Of a DNA stretch of 46,732 nt, positions 8,647-17,749 are shown piece after piece. The position numbers and the translations under genes are program-made. Source of the stretch: JBLIRR01 sp049472395. Its GTDB lineage: Bacteria; SZUA-182; DTGQ01; JBLIRR01. The stretch spans positions 1 to 46,732 of the forward strand of contig JBLIRR010000047.1 of NCBI GenBank assembly GCA_049472395.1, in the 5' to 3' direction. The first letter of the stretch is position 1; each line of letters begins with the position of its first letter. The notes under the pieces were generated by a model. That model was not told the DNA's origin. It saw only the letters and a list, made by a program, of their open reading frames with translations, and did not search any database.

Positions 8647-10320
8647 TTACTCCTTTATTTTATTAAGATTTCTTAAAAAATTTTGGATACGATTCTCATC
8701 TCTGGAAAATTTACTCGTAAAAGCAATCCATTCCTTTACATCATCATTTAATACTCTCTTTTTCATTTCATAATTATATTCGCGATTTATTTCAAATCTT
8801 CTTAATAAATCGTCCAATTGAATAATTTCGTCAGCTAGTAAAAGTCGGGCAATATACAGCCGTTCTCCGAGAATTTTATTTATATTATTCTCTGTTGATT
8901 TATTTAATCTTAGATAAAGCTCATTCCTATGAAAAAAATCCTGCAGAAGTGTAAAGTCTGTATTTCTCTTTCCCAATTTTATCAACTCGTCAATTTTATT
9001 CTCTTTCATAGCTGTTACAACCCTACGGATATGACTCGGAATGATATCCTCCATGGATGCTTTAATCGTGAAGGATAAATTAGTCCGATTAATTTCTGTA
9101 AATATATAATCAACTGTTATAGAGTCTTTTAAATCACCTATTTGGTCAATCTGCTCATTGAATTCCGAAATGATACCTAGATCAGTATCTACAATTTTTT
9201 TTTCTACATTGATAATTTCTTTTTCTAGCTTGCTATGTTTTAAAAGCAAATCCTCAGTTTTTACCATCTTCATTTTTTTTTCAATTTCTTTTAGCTCTTT
9301 TTCTAGCTTCTCCTCTTCTTTAGATAAACTTTTTAGAATTGTTACCTTCTTTGAAGAATTCTTTTTCGCAATTTTTAATCTTTTCAGGATAATGCTATAG
9401 ACATCCTGATTATCAGATAGTATATTCGGAATTATTATGTACTGGAACATTTTACTTTTATAATAAAAAATCAGGTGCTCTAAAATGTATAACCAGGCAA
9501 ATTTGATATATCTGGCACTTTCTAATGAAAGGGCTAGATTTTCATTAATCCTGAAGTTCAGGCTATCGTGATAATTATCATAAGAGAAGACTTTGATTTC
9601 TGGTCTATACCCGATCTCTGTCAACTTATTCGTAAATATGTCATATCCTTCTTTGGCATTATCATTTTTTATTACTGGGCATTTATACCAATTCTCCCAA
9701 ACTTCTGGCATTAATTCCCAAAATGTATTTCCATTCACAGAAAACCAAAACCAGTAATCCCCTTTTTCTTTAGAAATTAAAATCGTACTGACTCTTAATA
9801 AAGCATCATTCCATTCATTTTTATTTAATACTGACAGCAACTTCTCATAGTCTGCTTTTTTTCTTATTAATTTATTTATGTTATTCTCTTTCTGATACAA
9901 CTCAATCTCTGCCTTTATTTTTGCTCTTTCAATGTGTTCATCAAAATGTTTAATTGCTTCTATGAGTATGGAACAAAGTTCAGAAATTTCAGGGCGAGAA
10001 TATTTTTTTATAGTTTGTGATAATGTATTGACAAGCAGAGAAACCTTATCGGATAAGATGGATTTTTTTAAATTAAGATTGGGATAAAGGTAGTAGATAC
10101 CGGGGCCACTGCCCCCAATTTTTTTTGTAAAAAACATTTTATCTTTTGAAATTGCGTTTTCATTAGTCTTAATATCTTTGATTTTATTATCTTCAACAAT
10201 AAAATCGATATTAAAATATAAAAAATCAGAATTATGTTCACCTTTATCCTCTATAGATGATTTTATGTCTTCTTTCGTTAAAACACTTCCTATTTTCCAA
10301 AGTTTATATGCCAGACTCAT
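8647..10320 (-). CDS. cas8: Cascade large subunit Cas8b (Csh1/TM1802-like)
   Basis: The 557-residue protein occupies the large-subunit position directly before the cas11-like gene and cas7. Its start, with LAYKLWKIGSVL and then FLYFNIDFIVEDNKIKDI, follows the pattern of Csh1/TM1802 proteins. Residues about 320-385 form a long Lys/Glu-rich coiled coil. No CxxC zinc knuckle is visible, unlike some family members. The C-terminus ends in a basic helix, without the small-subunit module, which is encoded by the next gene. AAGGAGGTGAC immediately before the ATG is a strong ribosome site. Cas8 recognises the PAM and recruits Cas3. Subtype assignment is moderately firm; the sequence is divergent. Confidence 0.85.
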   Translation of the reverse strand: MSLAYKLWKIGSVLTKEDIKSSIEDKGEHNSDFLYFNIDFIVEDNKIKDIKTNENAISKDKMFFTKKIGGSGPGIYYLYPNLNLKKSILSDKVSLLVNTLSQTIKKYSRPEISELCSILIEAIKHFDEHIERAKIKAEIELYQKENNINKLIRKKADYEKLLSVLNKNEWNDALLRVSTILISKEKGDYWFWFSVNGNTFWELMPEVWENWYKCPVIKNDNAKEGYDIFTNKLTEIGYRPEIKVFSYDNYHDSLNFRINENLALSLESARYIKFAWLYILEHLIFYYKSKMFQYIIIPNILSDNQDVYSIILKRLKIAKKNSSKKVTILKSLSKEEEKLEKELKEIEKKMKMVKTEDLLLKHSKLEKEIINVEKKIVDTDLGIISEFNEQIDQIGDLKDSITVDYIFTEINRTNLSFTIKASMEDIIPSHIRRVVTAMKENKIDELIKLGKRNTDFTLLQDFFHRNELYLRLNKSTENNINKILGERLYIARLLLADEIIQLDDLLRRFEINREYNYEMKKRVLNDDVKEWIAFTSKFSRDENRIQNFLRNLNKIKE

Positions 10321-10648
10321 GTCACCTCCTTAATATAATTAGTCTTCCTTGTCTAAATGGCTTCTTCTGAATTCGAGGTTGTTAATTTAAAAGCAAATTT
10401 AACATAAAGCATGAAAGAGCGTATCCTCTTCGTCTAACATTATGGTCAAACTCAAATCAATCCCTAGTAATGGGGTAATTTCTTTTGTGAAATTCCTATA
10501 TTGGGAAGTAACCAAAAATATAATAATAATCAAGAAGACTTTTGCTCTAACGTTACCTTCAATGGTGCTGTTAAATTTTACTTAAAAAATCTTTATCCTC
10601 TTTTCTGCCTCCATTTATCTTTTGGGAGGATTTAAGCCATTTTTAATC
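10321..10648. other. 328-bp gap upstream of cas8 with no intact gene
   Basis: No plausible gene occupies this stretch. On the minus strand one frame stays open for about 60 codons (roughly 10400-10580) without a start codon or recognisable motif, so it may be decayed coding sequence continuing from the cas8-like fragment upstream. A partial dyad, GTTAATTT and AAATTTAAC, lies at about 10390-10412. I see no convincing promoter. Confidence 0.5.
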
Positions 10649-10885
10649 TTAGGAAAAATTTTTTGGCGTAGTAATAGATGCAAAGGGTGCTGGAATATTG
10701 CGCCGTATGACATATTCCTTAAAGAGATATAAATTCTTCTTCTCTTGGAAAAAATTTTCAATATCAATGCTCGTAAAACATGCCTCATCATCAATTACAA
10801 TTGATAGAACTTTACCTTCCACTAATTGCCCATTATCTAGTACTTTAGTGAATAAAGCACCTAAGTCCCTTATTGCAGAAAGCAT
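10649..10885 (-). pseudogene. Truncated cas8/csh1-like N-terminal fragment
   Basis: The 78-residue reading frame starts MLSAIRDLGALFTK, continues with a strand VLSIVIDDEACFTSIDIENF, then NLYLFKEYV and PAPFASITTPK. This layout follows the opening of Csh1/TM1802 large subunits, which start with an AIxxIG helix, then a beta-strand and a YLYK-type turn before an ITP motif, and are several hundred residues long. The frame ends abruptly and is followed by 328 bp of non-coding DNA before the intact cas8. It sits between cas6 and cas8, exactly where a large-subunit gene would begin. It may be a relic of a replaced cas8. A small functional protein cannot be excluded. Confidence 0.5.
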
Positions 10886-10944
10886 ATGCCTCCTTTTGTA
10901 AAAATGATTACCTTATCTTTGATATACCTTATAAATGAATATGT

Positions 10945-11715
10945 TCATTTTTCTTCTTTTATCAATTCAACATTTGGTTTAATCAACTCTATCATGCCGT
11001 ATCCGGCGCTGTTTCTGCTCCCGATCCCGCAGTCCACTGCAAACCTCAGAAACTCCGGCTCTCCTTCAAGCCAGAAATGTCCCTTCCAACCCTGGATTAC
11101 AATGCCCTTGAATCTTTGTATGGATTTCTTTATATATTCCTTACGCACCGGATATGTTTTTAATTCATATATGCATTCACTTTTGTGCAATGATAACCAT
11201 TTTTTCCTAAGGTTTTCATTTATAAAATCAGAGAATTCCCTCTCCATAGGCGCATAATAATATGTCTTTTTGGCACCGTCCTGCTTCATGAGCGTCGAAT
11301 GCACCTCTACAGGTGTGAGGGTGTTAACTCTAATCTTCTTATCATGAATATCATTCTCCGGTATAATTTCGATCGATGTGATCCTAAGCCTATTTGAACC
11401 GAGCGCAACTTCTTCACTCATTATTGTATTTTTTGCTATTTGTTCGAGAATCCATTGTATAGGGGATGAAATAATAAAACTTATCCTTTGAGGAAAGATG
11501 AAAATGCCCTCCTGTTTTCTATATTCTCCTCTCTCAAGAATCGAAGAAAAGGTAAAATGTTTGAATGAACGTTTCTCATACTGAAAACCTTTCTCATGCA
11601 ACCAAGCGGCGGACACCTTATCTAACATTGTATAAATCAGTGCTTGAATCACATGATTAAATCCCATCGCCAGTAATACTTTATTCTGTGACATAAGCGA
11701 TAACTTTAGCCGCAT
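10945..11715 (-). CDS. cas6: CRISPR repeat endoribonuclease Cas6
   Basis: Cas6 cleaves the array transcript within each repeat to leave the 8-nt ATTGAAAC handle. The 256-residue protein has the double ferredoxin-like layout and the C-terminal glycine-rich loop typical of Cas6, here FAVDCGIGSRNSAGYGMIEL. A histidine near the N-terminus (FNHVIQALIY, about residue 20) is a candidate general base. It is the first gene of the cas set on the minus strand. A promoter-like sequence lies about 200 bp upstream (11913-11941). Length and fold signature make the call secure. Confidence 0.93.
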   Translation of the reverse strand: MRLKLSLMSQNKVLLAMGFNHVIQALIYTMLDKVSAAWLHEKGFQYEKRSFKHFTFSSILERGEYRKQEGIFIFPQRISFIISSPIQWILEQIAKNTIMSEEVALGSNRLRITSIEIIPENDIHDKKIRVNTLTPVEVHSTLMKQDGAKKTYYYAPMEREFSDFINENLRKKWLSLHKSECIYELKTYPVRKEYIKKSIQRFKGIVIQGWKGHFWLEGEPEFLRFAVDCGIGSRNSAGYGMIELIKPNVELIKEEK

Positions 11716-12208
11716 CTTTTTTTCTCTTTTCTTGACCTATCAACAGGCCAGTCTCTTTAGCACCTTTTGCTTTCTTTAAGTCTTCTTCTTTTTGCTGAAT
11801 ATCTGCGCAATATAACATTTTATTCGGTAGACAATCATTGTATTGCGAAGAAAACGTCCTGGTATGGGAGATGTAATTCTATCTCGTACATCATTTTATC
11901 CTATTTAGGATTATTATGAATCTATTATTATAAGAAGTCAAGATTTATCGATAATTTATAAAAATAAATTATGATTTAATTTTATGAATTCAAGTATATT
12001 AAGCGAATATGAGATCATTCCTGATAATGGGTTATTAGTTACTATTGTTACTTTTAAAGCACATTGCACTTTCAGTAAGGCCAATTACCATATTTTAGAC
12101 ATCTTTCCAAAATAGTTATTCTTGTAGTGGGCACATACTATGGAGATCAAGTCTTAAAATAAATATCATTGTAATTCAATGTTTTTTATTATACCATAGA
12201 CAAAAAAT
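11716..12208. other. AT-rich intergenic region upstream of cas6
   Basis: About 490 bp without a supportable gene separate cas6 (minus) from the repeat element in front of the plus-strand transporter operon. It contains the probable cas promoter at 11913-11941 and would give cas6 a leader transcript of about 190 nt. I found no clear hairpin terminator or conserved RNA element in it. Confidence 0.6.
11913..11941 (-). promoter_or_regulatory. Predicted sigma70-type promoter of the cas operon
   Basis: On the minus strand TTGACT (plus 11936-11941) is followed after exactly 17 bp by CATAAT (plus 11913-11918). This is five of six matches to each consensus box. It points at cas6, whose ATG is about 200 bp downstream. 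Confidence 0.6.
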
Positions 12209-12270
12209 CAGCAATTCTAATTTTGACAGTTAAATTCTTGCATGGTATGGGCCCAAAATTAGAATTGCTG
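12209..12270. repeat. Short element with 17-bp perfect inverted termini, copy 1
   Basis: CAGCAATTCTAATTTTG (12209-12225) and its exact reverse complement (12254-12270) enclose 28 bp. The same termini occur again around an unrelated 84-bp core at 44872-44987. No coding capacity exists, so this looks like a MITE-like or insertion-sequence-end relic. Flanks are similar but not identical A-rich strings (ACAAAAAAT and GCAAAAAAC), a possible imperfect target duplication. The element ends 14 bp before the LolD-like start codon, and its left arm provides TTGACA at 12224-12229. Confidence 0.75.
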
Positions 12271-12284
12271 GCAAAAAACATACA

Positions 12285-12968
12285 ATGATAGAACTTCGCA
12301 GTATAGATAAATCATATTGGCGCGCGAGTGAAGAGGTCAAGGCTTTGCGAGGGGTCTCTCTCACTATAGATCATGCGGAATTTGTCGCTGTCCTGGGGGC
12401 AAGCGGAAGCGGAAAAAGTACACTTCTTAATATTATCGGCGGACTGGATTTTCCTGATACAGGAGAGGTCATAATCGGAGGGCAGCGATTACACACAATG
12501 AAAGACCGCGATCTGACCCTGTTCCGCAGAAAGAGAATAGGCTATATATTCCAATTTTTCAACCTCTTCCCTCACCTCACGGTATGGGAGAATGTCGCCA
12601 TTCCTCTTCTGCTCGACGGCGAACCTCCGAAAAAGGCCCGCACGAAGGCAGAGGAGATCCTCTTTGATGTCGGCTTAATCGAGAGGATGCACCATCTGCC
12701 ACAAACACTTTCCGGAGGGGAGATGCAGCGGGTCGCCATTTCGAGGGCGATGATCACAAAACCTGAGATCTTACTTGCCGACGAACCGACCGGCAATCTT
12801 GATTCCCATATGGGCGAGCGCATCCTTAATCTGATAAAAGAACTTTCCACACACTATAAAAGGACGGTTATCCTCGTATCCCATGATCACCGGTCAGCAG
12901 ATTATGCGGAACGGTGTGTGCAGCTGCAGGATGGTCAAGTTGTCACCCCCGTGGTGCAACCTTCATAG
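12285..12968 (+). CDS. ABC transporter ATP-binding protein, LolD/MacB family
   Basis: The 227-residue protein has all ABC ATPase motifs: Walker A GASGSGKST (about residue 37), the signature LSGGEMQR (about 140), Walker B with ILLADEPTGNLD (about 160) and the switch His in LVSHD. The TGNLD after Walker B and the size place it in the LolD/MacB/FtsE-type group that powers FtsX-fold permeases. It is followed 8 nt later by the permease and then by an AttH-like protein. This gene order resembles AttEFGH-type operons, whose substrate is poorly known. No good Shine-Dalgarno sequence precedes the ATG; the inverted-repeat element sits directly upstream. Confidence 0.95.
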   Translation: MIELRSIDKSYWRASEEVKALRGVSLTIDHAEFVAVLGASGSGKSTLLNIIGGLDFPDTGEVIIGGQRLHTMKDRDLTLFRRKRIGYIFQFFNLFPHLTVWENVAIPLLLDGEPPKKARTKAEEILFDVGLIERMHHLPQTLSGGEMQRVAISRAMITKPEILLADEPTGNLDSHMGERILNLIKELSTHYKRTVILVSHDHRSADYAERCVQLQDGQVVTPVVQPS

Positions 12969-12976
12969 AAAAGTAT

Positions 12977-15550
12977 ATGACCCTAAACCTTTTTCGATAT
13001 TTTACGCTCCCCCATATATTTCGTGAGAGGGGGAACAATTTTCTCGCCATAACCGGTATTTGCCTGGGAGTAGCTGTATTTGTCGCGATTGAAATCACAA
13101 ATCAAAGCACGCTCACCTCCTTCAGGAAATCAATGGACTCTATTGCCGGCAAGGCTACCATACAATTGGATTGCGGGGAAGCTGGTATGCCGGAACATGT
13201 TATGCTTAATCTCATTGATGTGCCGGGTATTGAGAATGTAGCACCTGTTGTGCAAGCATATCCTGTAACCAGCGGCAGCGAGCCTGAGATTATCCTTGTG
13301 CAGGGAATAGACATACTGCGTGAGGGGGGCATCAGAGAGTATGCCACGGGAAAGGGAAGCATGGCGGGGTTCAAAAAGCTCATGGAGCTGATTGAACCGA
13401 ATGCACTCGCCCTGAGCAGATCCTTTGCGGAAAAAAAGAGACTTAAGGTTAATGATCGCCTCACGCTCAATTATAATCAAGTGCAGCGGACAATGGTGAT
13501 CAAGATGCTCCTTGATGAGGAAGGACCTGCATTGGCATTGGGGGGAAATTTTGCACTTATGGATATCGCCTCCGCTCAAGAAGCCTTTGATAAAATAGGA
13601 TATCTTGACAGAATTGATATTGTCTCAGCGTCAGGATTTTCCATTGATACATTAATAGAAGATATTACCTCAAGGATCCCTTCAGGGATTCAGGTAAAAC
13701 GGCCTGCCATGCGAAACAGACAGATCGAGAACATGCTTGCCTCATTTCAAATAAACCTGAAAATCCTTAGCTATATAGCCATTCTCGTGGGGGCATTTCT
13801 CATATACAACACTATTAATGTATCCGTTGAAAGGAGGATGCAAGAGATTGCGATGATGAGATCGCTCGGAGCTTCGAGGCTTCAAATATACGGCATGATA
13901 TTGCAGGAGGCAACCATACTTGGGCTTGCTGGCTCCATTATCGGTATTGTACTCGGGCTTCTGCTTGCAAAAAGCGCCATATCCCTTGTATCAAAAACAA
14001 TCTCTTCTGTGTATTTGCTCATTTCCGTCAATCAGGTTGTCCTAACCAAAGAAATAATAGCCCTTGGTCTTGTGATTGGCCTCCTATGTACCATACTCTC
14101 CTCTCTTGTGCCCGCCCGACGGGCCAGCTCCATCAAACCGCATATCGTTGTCGGCATCTATGATTCTCATGCCACCCAACAATCCCCCTCGTTCCATCTA
14201 AAACTCATACTCCTTTCTCTTCTCTTCTTTTTATCCGTTATCCTTTGCGCCTATCTGAGTAAAAAAAAGGCTGATATTCTCTTCGGCTACCTCTCCGCGC
14301 TCTTGATAGTGGGGGGATTTACAACCATCACACCCACCTTTATCAAAGGATGTTTGTGCTTTGTGAGACCTCTCATAGAACGTTACTTCGCAATACCGGG
14401 CAAGTTCTCACTGCAGAATCTCCTGCAATCTTTACCACGCGTCTCAGTGGCCACGGCAGCTCTCATGGCAAGCCTTGCAATGCTCATAAGCATCGCTATT
14501 ATGGTGGAAAGCTTTCGGGAAACAGTGTATATATGGACGGTTCAAACACTTAAGGCAGATCTCTATGTAACCTCGGCCATTCGTTTTTCACGAGGCACCG
14601 GTGACCGGATGCAAGGTGCAATAGAGGGGATGGTCAAAGGAATAGAAGGCGTAGCTCAGACAGGCCCCTACCGGTTCATGCTTATGAATTATAACAATAT
14701 GAAAATCGGGTGCGCGTCACAGGATTTTGATGTATTTATTCAAAGAGGAAATATCTGGTTTAAAAACCGGGGGAACACAAAAGAAATCTTAGAAAATACA
14801 CGAGAGGCGGATGGCGTCCTTATTTCGGAAAATCTTGAATTAAAATACGGATTAAAGGAGGGAGATTATATTACCCTTAATACACCAACGGGAAGGCGCT
14901 CCTTTCTAATCCATGGCATATATTATGATTATTCCAATGATGTGGGAGTAGTATTAATGGACAGGGGGCTCTATAAGAGAGTATGGAATGAGAATTATAT
15001 AAGCACGTTAGGGGTGTATCTCCACCCGCATGCCGATGCGAAGAAAGTGGCCCAGAGCTTGAGAAAAGCGGTCGGGACATCAGATTATCTTCTTATTATG
15101 CGGGGCCAGGAACTGAGGGACAAGGCCATGGAAACATTCAAACAGAGCTTCCGTATCTTCTTTGCCCTTGAAATCATAGCCATGATTATCGCACTCCTGG
15201 GGATCACCAACTCTCTGATAATCTCCATTATGCACAGACAGCGAGAGATCGCGGTCCTTCGTTCTATCGGCGCATTAAAGAAACAAATCAGACACACAAT
15301 TATACTCGAGGCCGTGTTCATGGGACTGATCGGCAATATCCTCGGGATATTCGCCGGTGTTGCAATATCCTTTATCATGATCTTTATTATTACAAAACAG
15401 TCATTCGGATGGAGCATACAATATAGTCCGCAAGCTTTAAACCTCATTATGTCAATCGGACCTGTCTTAATTATTTCTATGCTGGCGGGCCATATACCCG
15501 CCCATAAGGCAGCCGGCACGCCACTGGCAAAGGCACTGCGATATGAGTGA
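12977..15550 (+). CDS. FtsX/MacB-type ABC permease, two fused FtsX domains
   Basis: At 857 residues this is a double permease. A first transmembrane helix (ITGICLGVAVFVAIEI) is followed by a periplasmic MacB-like domain and a three-helix FtsX block near residues 275-395 with the coupling motif QEIAMMRSLGASRLQI. A central membrane segment, a second periplasmic domain and a final FtsX block with REIAVLRSIGALKKQI follow. Two FtsX blocks mean one chain can form the whole membrane half of a transporter, pairing with two copies of the upstream ATPase. The ORF extends upstream over the ATPase gene; I chose the ATG at 12977, just after that stop, as it gives a normal N-terminus. It overlaps the next gene by 8 nt. 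Confidence 0.92.
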   Translation: MTLNLFRYFTLPHIFRERGNNFLAITGICLGVAVFVAIEITNQSTLTSFRKSMDSIAGKATIQLDCGEAGMPEHVMLNLIDVPGIENVAPVVQAYPVTSGSEPEIILVQGIDILREGGIREYATGKGSMAGFKKLMELIEPNALALSRSFAEKKRLKVNDRLTLNYNQVQRTMVIKMLLDEEGPALALGGNFALMDIASAQEAFDKIGYLDRIDIVSASGFSIDTLIEDITSRIPSGIQVKRPAMRNRQIENMLASFQINLKILSYIAILVGAFLIYNTINVSVERRMQEIAMMRSLGASRLQIYGMILQEATILGLAGSIIGIVLGLLLAKSAISLVSKTISSVYLLISVNQVVLTKEIIALGLVIGLLCTILSSLVPARRASSIKPHIVVGIYDSHATQQSPSFHLKLILLSLLFFLSVILCAYLSKKKADILFGYLSALLIVGGFTTITPTFIKGCLCFVRPLIERYFAIPGKFSLQNLLQSLPRVSVATAALMASLAMLISIAIMVESFRETVYIWTVQTLKADLYVTSAIRFSRGTGDRMQGAIEGMVKGIEGVAQTGPYRFMLMNYNNMKIGCASQDFDVFIQRGNIWFKNRGNTKEILENTREADGVLISENLELKYGLKEGDYITLNTPTGRRSFLIHGIYYDYSNDVGVVLMDRGLYKRVWNENYISTLGVYLHPHADAKKVAQSLRKAVGTSDYLLIMRGQELRDKAMETFKQSFRIFFALEIIAMIIALLGITNSLIISIMHRQREIAVLRSIGALKKQIRHTIILEAVFMGLIGNILGIFAGVAISFIMIFIITKQSFGWSIQYSPQALNLIMSIGPVLIISMLAGHIPAHKAAGTPLAKALRYE

Positions 15551-16619
15551 TCGTGTAAGCTATTTTTATAGGTGTTTCTTTATTCTTATTATTCTTATGA
15601 TCCCCTTGCTCGCCACAGGACGCGCAGTGAACAATGAGCATACATATAGCTTTCCGAAGGACCATTATGCACATCCTGAATGTGGAAAGGAGTGGTGGTA
15701 CTATACGGGTCATCTCACCACGGAGGATAACAAAAAATATGGGTATGAACTGACCTTCTTCAGAGTCGGCGTTGAAAGCCAAAGAACACGGCAATCCGCC
15801 TCCGCATGGGCGATGAGGGACATCTACTTTGCCCATATGGCCATATCGGATGAGGGTGAAAAAAAATTTCATTTCTGGGAAAAGATGAACAGGAAGGGTC
15901 CGGGGATCGCAGGGGCAGAGGATGATCGATTGTATGTCTGGAATGAAGGATGGCTGCTTGAGGGAGATAATGAAACGCATCATCTGACAGCACACGAGGA
16001 TGATTACGGAATTGATCTTGTCCTGATACCGCTTAAACCTCCCGTTATTCATGATCAAACCGGCCCCATGGGACAGTCCCCTGGGAGTACATTGGCCTCT
16101 TACTACTATTCTCTTACCAGAATCGACACCAAAGGCCATATATGGATAGCCGGGAAAAAACATAAAGTCCGTGGGATAACCTGGATGGACCATCAATTTT
16201 TCACTCATTTTTTTAAACAATGGGATTGGTTCAGCATACAGTTAAATAATCAGATAGAGATTATGTTTTTCCACTTTCGTTCAGAAAATGGGCGTATTGA
16301 TCCTGCCTCATTCGGCACAATTGTAGATGAGACGGGCAACTCGACCGATCTTTCATTATCTGAATTTACCATCACGCCTATGGGGACGTGGACGAGCAAG
16401 AAAAGCGGGGCAGTGTATCCTTCAAAATGGAGCATTGATATAAAGGGACATTATATATCACTTAATATAATGCCGACATTTAATGAACAAGAGCTTATAA
16501 CGCAACAGGCGATTTACTGGGAGGGAAGCTGCCTCATTTCAGGCACATATAAAGGAAAGAAAGTAACGGGACGCGGATACGCCGAGCTGACAGGATACGC
16601 CGGACGTACGCCCCAATAG
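15543..16619 (+). CDS. Secreted lipocalin-like protein of the AttH/CrtC family
   Basis: The 358-residue protein has an N-terminal hydrophobic export signal (about residues 8-27). It then shows the AttH/CrtC hallmark: HPECGKEWWYYTGHLTT near residue 40, YELTFFRVG, a TWMDHQFF segment near 215 and WFSIQLNNQIEIMFF. This family of double lipocalin-like barrels includes carotenoid 1,2-hydratases and predicted secreted hydrolases. No carotenoid genes are nearby, so a lipid or hydrophobic-substrate binding role coupled to the transporter is more likely. The start overlaps the permease stop (ATGAGTGA), indicating coupled expression. Enzyme activity is unproven. Confidence 0.88.
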   Translation: MSDRVSYFYRCFFILIILMIPLLATGRAVNNEHTYSFPKDHYAHPECGKEWWYYTGHLTTEDNKKYGYELTFFRVGVESQRTRQSASAWAMRDIYFAHMAISDEGEKKFHFWEKMNRKGPGIAGAEDDRLYVWNEGWLLEGDNETHHLTAHEDDYGIDLVLIPLKPPVIHDQTGPMGQSPGSTLASYYYSLTRIDTKGHIWIAGKKHKVRGITWMDHQFFTHFFKQWDWFSIQLNNQIEIMFFHFRSENGRIDPASFGTIVDETGNSTDLSLSEFTITPMGTWTSKKSGAVYPSKWSIDIKGHYISLNIMPTFNEQELITQQAIYWEGSCLISGTYKGKKVTGRGYAELTGYAGRTPQ

Positions 16620-16649
16620 TGAAAATTGCAAAAAAAAAATACAATGGAA

Positions 16650-16679
16650 TTGACCAACCCTCTCTTCTTTTAGTAATAT
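16650..16679 (+). promoter_or_regulatory. Predicted promoter of the 16745 lipoprotein gene
   Basis: TTGACC (16650-16655) is followed after 18 bp by TAATAT (16674-16679). The transcript would start about 60 bp before the ATG, which has a good AAAGGAG ribosome site at 16731-16737. Confidence 0.45.
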
Positions 16680-16744
16680 AATATAACATTGTATTAGAAA
16701 CAGAGAGTTTTTTTTCTATATGCCTTTATAAAAGGAGTAAAAAA

Positions 16745-17698
16745 ATGTATCGTAAATATGTGCACATAACAGGGTGTCTCATTGTTCTCTTATTAAGCTT
16801 ATTTCTCACATCATGCCAACAGCGCACATCATCCGAGGTTCGGAAGAGCCATATTGATAAAACAATTGCAAGGGCCCTCTCATGGGTCTACGGGCACCCT
16901 GCACATTTTGCTGAAGGAGGCTTTATTGAAATAGCTGAAGAAATAATTACATTTTATATTTTAAATAATCATTCCGACTACAAATCCAAAAGCAATAGGT
17001 ATATGAAGGAGATACAAAAAAGGTTAGAGCTTATTGCGTCAAAAAAAGATTTTAAGATACAGCCCCCTGAATATTCATTTTTTTTAGTGATCGCTCATAT
17101 TAGTGAAAAACTGGGATTAAAACCGCTCAATTACAAAAAAATCATAGAAGATCAATTACTCTCCGATCCCCTCCTCTACCCGCCACACGTCACTTCGCGA
17201 ATATGGAATATGCTGTATCTTGAAAGGCTGGGTTATACTATCCCATTGGATTTTAATTATTGGGTATCCAATTGTACACTTTACCAGGAGCTCCATCAAA
17301 AACTTCTCTTTCGGTATGTAAAGGGCCAATTTGATCCGGGATATGCCCAGACTATATCCATGGCACTCTATGATATAGCACACGAAGTATTTTCTATGAC
17401 TGATTTCGGTGACATCACTCCCCCCCCAGTTATTCTTGAAAATCGTGCCTTTTTTTCCGAACTTTTTAATGAGTGTATTACATGGGCTATCACTGCACAA
17501 AAGATAGATACACTGGCTGAGGCAATCAAGTGTGTTAAAATACTTGATTTGGAAAATGTCCCCTCACTTGATCGTGGAATAGAATTTATCATCTCGCAAC
17601 AAAAAGGGAACGGATCTTTCGGGATGGCACATTCTGGGAGACCGAATCCATATCGGCATAATATTCTTGTGTCTATTATGGCGCTTTCCTTATCTTAG
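16745..17698 (+). CDS. Lipoprotein of unknown function, helical, terpene-cyclase-fold-like end
   Basis: I do not recognise this 317-residue protein. It has a clear lipoprotein signal: a hydrophobic stretch ending LFLTSC with Cys at about residue 24, so it is probably membrane-anchored outside the cytoplasm. The mature part is all-helical. Near the C-terminus, ISQQKGNGSFG followed by RHNILVSIMALSLS resembles the QxxDGSFG turns of alpha/alpha-barrel repeats found in terpenoid cyclases and related proteins. The catalytic DxDD-type motif is absent, so enzymatic activity is not supported. It has its own promoter and sits 51 bp before a methyltransferase gene. Confidence 0.8.
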   Translation: MYRKYVHITGCLIVLLLSLFLTSCQQRTSSEVRKSHIDKTIARALSWVYGHPAHFAEGGFIEIAEEIITFYILNNHSDYKSKSNRYMKEIQKRLELIASKKDFKIQPPEYSFFLVIAHISEKLGLKPLNYKKIIEDQLLSDPLLYPPHVTSRIWNMLYLERLGYTIPLDFNYWVSNCTLYQELHQKLLFRYVKGQFDPGYAQTISMALYDIAHEVFSMTDFGDITPPPVILENRAFFSELFNECITWAITAQKIDTLAEAIKCVKILDLENVPSLDRGIEFIISQQKGNGSFGMAHSGRPNPYRHNILVSIMALSLS

Positions 17699-17749
17699 AA
17701 ATAGAACTTACGTAGGATAAATGACGATGAAAAAAGAAAGGTAGAGAGT

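Noticed and set aside
10886..11257. 123-codon plus-strand frame over cas6
   Set aside because: It is the antisense shadow of cas6, which has family motifs and a good frame; the plus-strand product has no recognisable features.
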